From G039029935 sp039029935 (GTDB lineage: Bacteria; Chloroflexota; Anaerolineae; Caldilineales; Caldilineaceae): a DNA stretch of 19,626 nucleotides. Position numbers and translations under genes: made by a program. The notes beneath the pieces are model-generated. The model was given only the letters and a program-made list of their open reading frames with translations. It had not been told where the DNA came from and ran no database searches. Location: contig JBCCFC010000077.1 of the NCBI GenBank assembly GCA_039029935.1, positions 1 to 19,626 of the forward strand, written 5' to 3'. Of the stretch, positions 13,096 to 19,626 are shown in pieces (the first letter of the stretch is position 1; each line of letters opens with the position of its first letter).

Positions 13096-14257
13096 TAAAC
13101 TCCATACTCCCCCCGTCCACACTCCCCCCGTCCACACTGCCCCCGTCCACACTGCCCCCATCCGTGTCGGTATCGTCAGCACCAGTTGGTGGGCAGATGA
13201 CGCCCATATCCCCGCCTTTCAGAGCCATCCGCAGGCCGAAGTTGTTGCCCTTTGTGGTCGCAGTCGTGCCAACGCCGAGACGATGGCCGCAAAGTATGAC
13301 ATCCCCAATGTGTTTACCGATTATCGAGATATGATACGTGATGGCAAGTTGGATGCGATTGATATTGCAGCCCCCGACGATCAACACTACGAGATGACAA
13401 TGGCGGCGTTGGATGCAGGGTTGCATGTGTTGTGTGAGAAGCCGCTGGCACTCAATGCAGACCACGCCAGAGAGATGTTTGAGAAAGCCGAAGCCAATGG
13501 TGTCAAGCATATGGTCTTTCTGACATGGCGATGGATGCCCCATCACCGCTATTTGCAACAGTTGGTGAGCGATGGCTATATCGGTGAGTGCTATCAAGCC
13601 TTTTTCCGGCAATGGTCGCCCTATGGCTTGGAAGATGGCTATGGCTGGCGGTTCGACCTCGAGCGGTCCAATGGCATTGTCAGTGATTTGGGGACCCACA
13701 TGATCGACATGGCACGCTGGTGTTTGACCAAGCATAACGGCGAAATCACGCGTGTCAACGCACATACGGCCACCCATGTAACCCGCCCCGGTCCTGATGG
13801 TGGACCGTTAGCGCAACCGGCCAACGATGCGGCCCATATCGGTCTTGAATTCGCCAAGGGTGCGCAAGGACTAATTCAGGTTAGTTCCGTCGCCTATATG
13901 GGTGAGCCTTGGGTTGTCGAGCAGATTACGCTATCTGGCACGGAGGGCATGTTGGAGACACATCTCTCGCTCGGTGGTGAAGATGAAGGCATGTGGATAC
14001 GTGGTGTCCGTCAAGGGGAGCCGCTGCTCAAAAAGCTGACCATCCCAGACGAATATTTGGCGGGTTTTGACCCAGCACACCCTTTTGATGTGTTGGTCAA
14101 TCACCCCGTCGGTCCACGTCACTTTGTGGATGCGATCCTACACGATTTGCCTGTCTCACCAAGCTTTTATGATGGCTGGAAAACGCAGGAAGTCGTCGAT
14201 GCGGCGATTGCGTCGGCGTCGTCCGCGTGCTGGATGGATGTTTCTGACGCTGCGTAG
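13088..14257 (+). CDS. Gfo/Idh/MocA-family NAD(P)-dependent oxidoreductase
   Basis: A 389-residue dehydrogenase with an N-terminal Rossmann domain starting at I25-R-V-G-I-V and a C-terminal alpha/beta domain. E117-K118-P119 is the family signature with its catalytic lysine. D200-L-G-T-H204-M-I-D207 carries the conserved histidine and aspartate. The first strand reads G-I-V-S-T-S-W-W-A-D rather than a strict G-x-G-x-x-G. Such enzymes oxidise or reduce sugars, inositols or sugar derivatives with NAD(P); the substrate is unknown. A TTG at 13067 opens the frame, but ATG 13088 has GAGGGGG at 13075-13081 six bases upstream and is chosen. It overlaps the preceding stop by 8 bp. Residues 6-25 are four 5-residue repeats of type H-T-P/A-P-V/I, unusual in this family and probably a flexible tail. 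Confidence 0.88.
   Translation: MLDKLHTPPVHTPPVHTAPVHTAPIRVGIVSTSWWADDAHIPAFQSHPQAEVVALCGRSRANAETMAAKYDIPNVFTDYRDMIRDGKLDAIDIAAPDDQHYEMTMAALDAGLHVLCEKPLALNADHAREMFEKAEANGVKHMVFLTWRWMPHHRYLQQLVSDGYIGECYQAFFRQWSPYGLEDGYGWRFDLERSNGIVSDLGTHMIDMARWCLTKHNGEITRVNAHTATHVTRPGPDGGPLAQPANDAAHIGLEFAKGAQGLIQVSSVAYMGEPWVVEQITLSGTEGMLETHLSLGGEDEGMWIRGVRQGEPLLKKLTIPDEYLAGFDPAHPFDVLVNHPVGPRHFVDAILHDLPVSPSFYDGWKTQEVVDAAIASASSACWMDVSDAA
13103..13162 (+). repeat. Four 15-bp tandem repeats in the oxidoreductase gene start
   Basis: Units CATACTCCCCCCGTC, CACACTCCCCCCGTC, CACACTGCCCCCGTC and CACACTGCCCCCATC follow one another without gaps. The unit is a multiple of three, so gain or loss of copies keeps the reading frame. 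Each unit holds a run of five or six C, so the - strand carries four G5-6 runs separated by about 10 bases, a possible quadruplex with long loops. Confidence 0.85.
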
Positions 14258-14289
14258 TCAACTTACAAAACACGCAAACTTTTATCACC

Positions 14290-14302
14290 AAACTGACAGT
14301 TT
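14290..14302. promoter_or_regulatory. Short inverted repeat after the oxidoreductase gene
   Basis: AAACTG-A-CAGTTT is a symmetrical 13-bp element in the 137-bp gap before the giant gene. A weak ACAAAAC (14265-14271) / GTTTTGT (14299-14305) pairing overlaps it. It could be a protein site or part of a weak terminator; a lone TTGACA at 14314-14319 has no matching -10. No other element was seen in this gap. Confidence 0.3.
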
Positions 14303-14394
14303 TGTTACGCCATTTGACATATTTGATTGCTAGATGCCCATGATACACTGAACAAAAACAATTATTCGCACCGAGTCAAAGGGGATATGACATA

Positions 14395-17300
14395 GTGTAT
14401 CAAATGGTCATGCTACAAATAAAAACAATCGATCAATTTTTCATCTATTCCTCACTCCGACTAGCAAGTATACTACTTTTATCATTATTTTTTTCAATTA
14501 CGACATTCCAAACTACCCATGCAGCTTCTAACCCAGCTTCATTCTATCAGACAACTGCTATCTGCAATGGTACAATCTTCCGCGATGACAGCGGTGATGG
14601 CACATATGATGTGGGTGAAATTGCCGTCGCTGCTGTACGTCTTGAAATTTATGATGACAGCGAAACATTGCTGGGCGAAGCCATCAGTGATAGTAATGGC
14701 AACTGGTCTGTCGCTGATTTACCGCTGGGCACAGCCATCCGTGTGCAGGTCGATACGCCATTGCCCGGTGGCTTAATCGAGGGACCCGTCGGCACGGATA
14801 GCGACGGATTTGTCGTCTTTACCAACACAGACTCATGTAACAACATGACCTTTGGGGCGTTGTTGGTCTCCGCCTGTTCCAATCTCTGTGTAGAGGTGGG
14901 CAACCGTGTTTGGTATGATGAAAACCCCGATGGGCTGCAAAATGCCAATGAGGTCGGTATCGCAGGCGTGACCGTAAGCATTTACGATGATGCCGACCAG
15001 CTAGTTGCACAGACAACCACTGACACCGATGGACACTACACCTTCACCTGTCAGGATGGTCTTGAAGCCAACAAAACGTACGATATTCGGCTCGACAATG
15101 CAACTGACTTTGCCACAGGTCCACTGGCGGACACCTTTTTGACCAACGCCTTTCAGGGCAGTAATCCACAGATTGACTCGGTAGGCACACCCAACGGGGA
15201 TGGCGACCCTGAATATACGGTCACGTTGGGTGATCCGGGTCAGTCGATTCACTATGTAGATTTTGGCTTCACACCACCAGCGACCATTGGCGATACCGTT
15301 TGGTATGACATCAACGGCAATGGCACACAGGACACCTACACACTGACCCACTCCAGTGAATTTGACGCATTTCATGGCGTTGATTTTAGTGCCATGTTGC
15401 CTGTTTCACAGACAGATATCGCCGAGACAGGCATCCCCAGCGTCACAGTTTGGCTATACGGTCCGGGTGTCGATAGCGTTGTGGGGACGGGTGACGATGT
15501 GTTGCTGGACACGCAAGTGACTGATGCATTGGGACAATATCGCTTCCGTCCGCTACAGCCGGGCATACCCTATCTGGTGCGGCTTGACACGGGTACATTG
15601 CCCGGCACCCTGACGGCATCATATGATGAAGATGGCGCAGGCGACCATCAGATTGTGGTCAGTGCATTGAGTGCGGGCGATCAGCACTTGACGGCGGACT
15701 TTGGCTACACGGGCGTGGTCGATTTGGGCATCAACAAAACTGCTGACTACCCCGATTTTCGCCCACGTGATTCGATTGTGTGGACCGTCACCGTCACCAA
15801 CTATGGCTCAGTTCCCGCCCCCAATGTTGTGGTCGCCGATGTGATGGGTGAACGATGGGGCACGGATAACGATTTTGACACGATTCTGGGGCGCATCTTT
15901 GAGCTATATTGGGGCTATGACAGCGTGGGTGACTATAACGACTATGGCAATGTGACCACGCGTGAAGAGGTCGGGGCACTGATTGACACATGGATTCAGG
16001 CAAATGTCTCTGTGAATGGTGTGCCCGATTGGACGTGTAGCTTTGACTATAATCTGGTTATGCCCTACAGCTACCCCATTGCCCCGACCTATTACGAGAC
16101 GACCGACCCCGTAGACATTACCATGAACTGGCTGTACAGCGACAACGAAATCCCCTTGCAAGACATCCAGCTTTATTACTTCTGCTCGCTCAATAGTGAT
16201 TTGGCTGCCGGTGCAACCGCCGCACCCATCACCTTTACCATCGGCAATGAATTCAACATTGTCAACCATTCCTTTGACACCATCGGCCTACCCCCTGTCA
16301 ATCTTTTTGGCGAATGGGACGAGGTTCCTGAAATGCGTTCTGATTCATCCGAAGTGAATTATGCACTGACGGAATCACATTATGGAGCGGAACCGTTTGA
16401 GACCCATAGCAACAAGGATGACGCAACAATTGACCATCAAGGTGACTTGCAGTGGGACAAAATCTTGGTCAACAGCGGGGATGCACCCTTTGATATTCAT
16501 GAAGACATGGAATGGCTAATTACCATTACCAACATAGGCAGCATCCCTTGGTTTCATGACATCGTAATGCAGGATTCGATAGCCTATGGCTACATCACTA
16601 AAATCCCTGCCGCACCTTGGGGGTGCGATGAGCTTCAGGAGGACTCGAATGCCACACGTAAGGACAGCAACCTGACCTGTATATACACGCGCACAAATTT
16701 TGTAGGTGGCAGCTTGGGGGTAGGCGAGAGCATCACCGCCTCTGTCACAACGCAATTCAACAGTTCAGGGCTGACTGCACCGTCATTAACCCCCAGCGCA
16801 CTCAACAATATTGTGGCCGCAGCCTATGAAACCGCCAAGGATGATGATAGCGGCAACAACAAAGACACTGTGCCATACACGGTTTCATCAACCGCATGGG
16901 CTGTCTCCAAAGGTTCACCAACCATTGTGGATGGTAATATGGAGTGGACTGTTAACAACAATGTGACCGTTGCCAGCATCCCCGCAGGGCAGGTCTTTGT
17001 AATTGAAGAGCGGCTGTCACAGGGCATGGCCTTGGTCTCGGTTGAATCCGACAACTGGTTTTGTGAGGAAAAAGACCCTGTGCGCACGGCCACCTGCCCG
17101 ACCTGTTTTGATGCCAATTATCAGCTCTGTTGGTATGAGCCGCCCGTCACACCACCCACCAATGTCCCTGCCTTGGTCATCCATACAGACTATCTTGACA
17201 GCGCAGTCAATACAGCCTGTCCAGCGCGAGCCATCCGTCATGGTCCCTATGACTGGAGTTTTGGGGCCAACAGCCAGCCCTGTGATTCTTCACCCATCTA

Positions 17301-19626
17301 CAGTGGTGTGCCTATCACATCGACCGACATGGCAATTGTCAAATCGCATGACGTGAACACTGAACCTTGGATTCGTGGCATTACAGGTACATTTACCTTG
17401 ACGATCAGCGAATTGAATGAAGGTCCAGATTGGCCCGTTGTCGAAGATGTGCTGCAACCGGGATTATCCTTTGTCGATGTGCGCAATGCCAGTGGCGATT
17501 CAGTCATCACAGCATTGGGTGAGCCTATTACCACAACCGGATGGACCTGTAGCACCAACATCACCACCACCGATCTGCGCATTTTTGAACACAACACAGT
17601 TGGATTCAACGGCGGTCTGCTCCAATGTATCCGCAACACCACCCTGAGCAATGCCACAGACTATCTCTATGTGGATGTTGAAGTGACCAGCGATGCCGGA
17701 GACTTTGTGCATAATGACGCAGCGGTCGCAGGCTTGACCCGTGCCGAGCCACCCAAGACAACCAACAATGCACCTCATTGGGTCATCGGCGATCCCGGTA
17801 TTATCGACAACGATGATGAAGATGAAGTCCCTGTACCCTCGCCTGACTTGCAGATCAGCAAAACCCATGATGAGCCTGTGTTTGCGGGTGTTGCCTTTAG
17901 CTTTACGATTACGGTTGGTAACAATGATGACTTTTCGGCCATTGTCGCCCCAAACACGGTTCCACACGAAGCACCTTTACCCCTGCCCGTTCATATCACA
18001 GACACCTTCCCCAGTGGTCTGAGCTATCTTGGCTACAGCGGCACAGACTGGACCTGTGCATCGGACAACGCCATCCCGCCTGTCATCGCCTGTAGCTATG
18101 GCATCACAGGCACAAATTTGGCTGCGGGAATCAGCGCACCACCATTGACCATCCAAGCGATTGCACCGACAACGGCAATTGCACAGACCAACAATGCCGT
18201 GGCCGTCTGGACAGACCAAAGCCCGATTATTTTCTATTCGGCCACACCGGATACGGCCAGCGATCCAATCAATATCACGATTCCCTTTGTCGAAGCGACC
18301 AAGACCTCATCACAGCCACAGACCATTGCTGGCGACGCGGCCACCGACACCTTTGACTTTACGCTTGCCATTGACAACAGCCAAGGCAACGGTCCTGCAC
18401 TTGCCCCTGTGCGTATCACCGACACCATGCCAAGTGCATTTAATATCAACAACATTAATGGTGGTAATGATTGGGATTGTGGTGCATCCAGCGGTCAACT
18501 CATTGACTGCACCTATGAGGCTGGCACAGGTTCACCCGCCAACCTGCCCTTTAAAGCCAGCAGCAGTGTGACTGTCAATGTCACCACCGACGCTGACGCC
18601 CCCGTTGGCACAATCAGCAACACCATGACGGCGTCGCATGGTGGCATCCAAGCCCTGCCCGAACAATTAATCAGCAGCCGCACCATCAATGTACTACGCT
18701 ATGCCGATTTGACCGTTGGCAAAACGCGTGACATCGCCGAGCCAAATCCAGGTGATATTGTCGCCTACACTATCGTTGTCACCAACACAGGACCATCGAA
18801 TGCGGAATCGGTGCAGGTTCAGGATTACATTCCCTATGGAGCAACCTATGTTGATAATGCTGGTTCGGATGGGACATGGGGTTGCCTGAGCGATGGTGGC
18901 AACCCTGAGTCTGTCACCTGTAGTCTCACTGGCGATTTGGCTGTCGGCAACGCCCCCACGCTGATTCTACGCATGATGCTGACGGCCAACGCCTTCCCTG
19001 GCGTCTCCAACTTTGTCACCGTGCAGTCATCCACTGCTAACACGCCCACGTTCAATGGACAACCCTATGCATTGGATGAGTACGCCGCTGTCACAGGCTG
19101 TATCGGTGACTATGTCTGGCTCGACACCGACGGCGATGGTACCGAGGATGGCAGCACAGCGGGAGATGACGGCCTCTTTGACACGCTCGATGACATTTTT
19201 GGTGTGATTGGCCCCGGGCTGGATGGGCAGATGAGTACAGCCGATGACAGCACACATGGTTTTGAGAATGTCGATCTCAGCCTCTACTGGTCGGGACCGG
19301 ATGACCTCTTTGGCACAGCCGATGATGTCGATATGAGCACAACCCAAACCGACAGCACAGGCTATTACGCCTTTGAGTTCATCCCCGCTGGCTACTACAC
19401 GCTCACGGTGAACACCAGCACAGGCACATTCCCCTATGACAACAGCCCGCTCAGCGATTACTATGCCACCTATGATGTTGATTCCGGCACAGTTAATCCC
19501 GACAGCCGAGTTGCCATCACGGTTGGAGACACCATCTCCACCTCGGTGCGCACTGATATTGACTTTGGCTATCAACTGACGCCGACCTCCAGCACCAGCG
19601 TTGAGGTGAGCAAAGTCCGTAACACG
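14395..19626 (+). CDS. Giant secreted SdrD B / DUF11 repeat protein (3' end outside window)
   Basis: One open frame runs to the window end (at least 1,744 residues). The best start is GTG 14395: AAAGGGG at 14378-14384 is 10 bases upstream; ATG 14404 and 14410 are alternatives. The signal peptide has a hydrophobic core (L-A-S-I-L-L-L-S-L-F-F-S-I) and ends near T-H-A-A (residue 43/44). SdrD B-like Ca-binding domains start near residues 60, 166 and 297 (D-E-N-P-D-G, D-I-N-G-N-G loops). DUF11-like modules start near 442, 688, 836, 979, 1150, 1299 and 1437. A fourth SdrD B-like domain (D-T-D-G-D-G) starts near 1568, and another DUF11 begins near 1736. Six DUF11 modules carry W-x-C, and five show a clear second cysteine at the end of the module. 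The family serves as cell-surface stalks or adhesins. The anchor is unknown because the C-terminus is outside the window. Confidence 0.85.
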   Translation, partial: MYQMVMLQIKTIDQFFIYSSLRLASILLLSLFFSITTFQTTHAASNPASFYQTTAICNGTIFRDDSGDGTYDVGEIAVAAVRLEIYDDSETLLGEAISDSNGNWSVADLPLGTAIRVQVDTPLPGGLIEGPVGTDSDGFVVFTNTDSCNNMTFGALLVSACSNLCVEVGNRVWYDENPDGLQNANEVGIAGVTVSIYDDADQLVAQTTTDTDGHYTFTCQDGLEANKTYDIRLDNATDFATGPLADTFLTNAFQGSNPQIDSVGTPNGDGDPEYTVTLGDPGQSIHYVDFGFTPPATIGDTVWYDINGNGTQDTYTLTHSSEFDAFHGVDFSAMLPVSQTDIAETGIPSVTVWLYGPGVDSVVGTGDDVLLDTQVTDALGQYRFRPLQPGIPYLVRLDTGTLPGTLTASYDEDGAGDHQIVVSALSAGDQHLTADFGYTGVVDLGINKTADYPDFRPRDSIVWTVTVTNYGSVPAPNVVVADVMGERWGTDNDFDTILGRIFELYWGYDSVGDYNDYGNVTTREEVGALIDTWIQANVSVNGVPDWTCSFDYNLVMPYSYPIAPTYYETTDPVDITMNWLYSDNEIPLQDIQLYYFCSLNSDLAAGATAAPITFTIGNEFNIVNHSFDTIGLPPVNLFGEWDEVPEMRSDSSEVNYALTESHYGAEPFETHSNKDDATIDHQGDLQWDKILVNSGDAPFDIHEDMEWLITITNIGSIPWFHDIVMQDSIAYGYITKIPAAPWGCDELQEDSNATRKDSNLTCIYTRTNFVGGSLGVGESITASVTTQFNSSGLTAPSLTPSALNNIVAAAYETAKDDDSGNNKDTVPYTVSSTAWAVSKGSPTIVDGNMEWTVNNNVTVASIPAGQVFVIEERLSQGMALVSVESDNWFCEEKDPVRTATCPTCFDANYQLCWYEPPVTPPTNVPALVIHTDYLDSAVNTACPARAIRHGPYDWSFGANSQPCDSSPIYSGVPITSTDMAIVKSHDVNTEPWIRGITGTFTLTISELNEGPDWPVVEDVLQPGLSFVDVRNASGDSVITALGEPITTTGWTCSTNITTTDLRIFEHNTVGFNGGLLQCIRNTTLSNATDYLYVDVEVTSDAGDFVHNDAAVAGLTRAEPPKTTNNAPHWVIGDPGIIDNDDEDEVPVPSPDLQISKTHDEPVFAGVAFSFTITVGNNDDFSAIVAPNTVPHEAPLPLPVHITDTFPSGLSYLGYSGTDWTCASDNAIPPVIACSYGITGTNLAAGISAPPLTIQAIAPTTAIAQTNNAVAVWTDQSPIIFYSATPDTASDPINITIPFVEATKTSSQPQTIAGDAATDTFDFTLAIDNSQGNGPALAPVRITDTMPSAFNINNINGGNDWDCGASSGQLIDCTYEAGTGSPANLPFKASSSVTVNVTTDADAPVGTISNTMTASHGGIQALPEQLISSRTINVLRYADLTVGKTRDIAEPNPGDIVAYTIVVTNTGPSNAESVQVQDYIPYGATYVDNAGSDGTWGCLSDGGNPESVTCSLTGDLAVGNAPTLILRMMLTANAFPGVSNFVTVQSSTANTPTFNGQPYALDEYAAVTGCIGDYVWLDTDGDGTEDGSTAGDDGLFDTLDDIFGVIGPGLDGQMSTADDSTHGFENVDLSLYWSGPDDLFGTADDVDMSTTQTDSTGYYAFEFIPAGYYTLTVNTSTGTFPYDNSPLSDYYATYDVDSGTVNPDSRVAITVGDTISTSVRTDIDFGYQLTPTSSTSVEVSKVRNT

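Noticed and set aside
12761..13777. 338-residue open frame on the - strand
   Set aside because: It lies antisense to paralogue B and the oxidoreductase, both of which have family motifs and ribosome sites. The translation shows no recognisable motif and crosses two real genes.
14314..14319. TTGACA ahead of the giant gene as a promoter
   Set aside because: At 16-18 bp spacing there is only CCCATG-like sequence. The nearest TGATAC is 21 bp away.
14649..19575. Many open frames on the - strand opposite the giant gene (for example 19027-19575, 17500-17967, 15904-16269)
   Set aside because: They arise from the Asp/Thr/Gly-rich codon use of the sense frame, are discontinuous, and share no domain pattern.

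Overview
The window looks like a chromosomal piece of a free-living bacterium, most likely a member of the Chloroflexota. That placement is an inference. It rests on the Tat-type lipoprotein solute-binding protein with an Ala/Pro/Gly-rich linker after the lipobox, on the very large secreted protein built of SdrD B-like and DUF11 repeats, and on the mix of sugar-uptake, sulfatase and Gfo/Idh/MocA genes. No rRNA, tRNA, CRISPR array, integrase or transposase was seen.

Left part (1-9196, all on the + strand). An AT-rich gene for an AAA-like ATPase with a C-terminal PD-(D/E)XK nuclease fold comes first. It is followed by what looks like a catabolic cluster: a DapA-superfamily aldolase/dehydratase that lacks the arginine of true dihydrodipicolinate synthase, a Tat-exported sugar-binding lipoprotein, two MalF/MalG-type permeases, a small molybdopterin-domain protein with a histidine-rich N-terminus, an isocitrate lyase/PEP mutase-family lyase, and a formylglycine-type sulfatase. 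A near-consensus promoter (TTGACA-17-TATAGT) lies just after the aldolase gene. Two short palindromes lie in the leader that it would produce. A long imperfect hairpin made of a 15-bp tandem repeat separates the binding-protein gene from the permease genes. No ABC ATPase is encoded here. The genes together suggest import and cleavage of an acidic and/or sulfated carbohydrate, but the substrate cannot be named from sequence.

Middle part (9193-14257). A lipid/diacylglycerol-kinase-like gene runs on the - strand and its end overlaps the sulfatase end by 4 bp. Divergent from it is a GNAT-family acyltransferase gene whose promoter is placed so that transcription would begin at the ATG (a probable leaderless mRNA). 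Next come the remains of an EcKinase-like phosphotransferase (internal deletion, frame change and a stop), then two tandem paralogues of an unnamed family with a lysine-rich N-terminus. Between the paralogues are two related 26-bp perfect palindromes. The second paralogue overlaps a Gfo/Idh/MocA oxidoreductase gene, whose N-terminus carries four copies of a 15-bp repeat encoding H-T-P/A-P-V/I.

Right part (14395-19626). One open frame runs off the window end. It encodes at least 1,744 residues of a secreted, multi-domain surface protein: a signal peptide, three SdrD B-like domains, about seven DUF11-like domains, another SdrD B-like domain, and the start of a further DUF11 repeat. Six of the DUF11-like modules carry a W-x-C motif, and five of these show the matching second cysteine. 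The long open frames on the opposite strand here are shadows.
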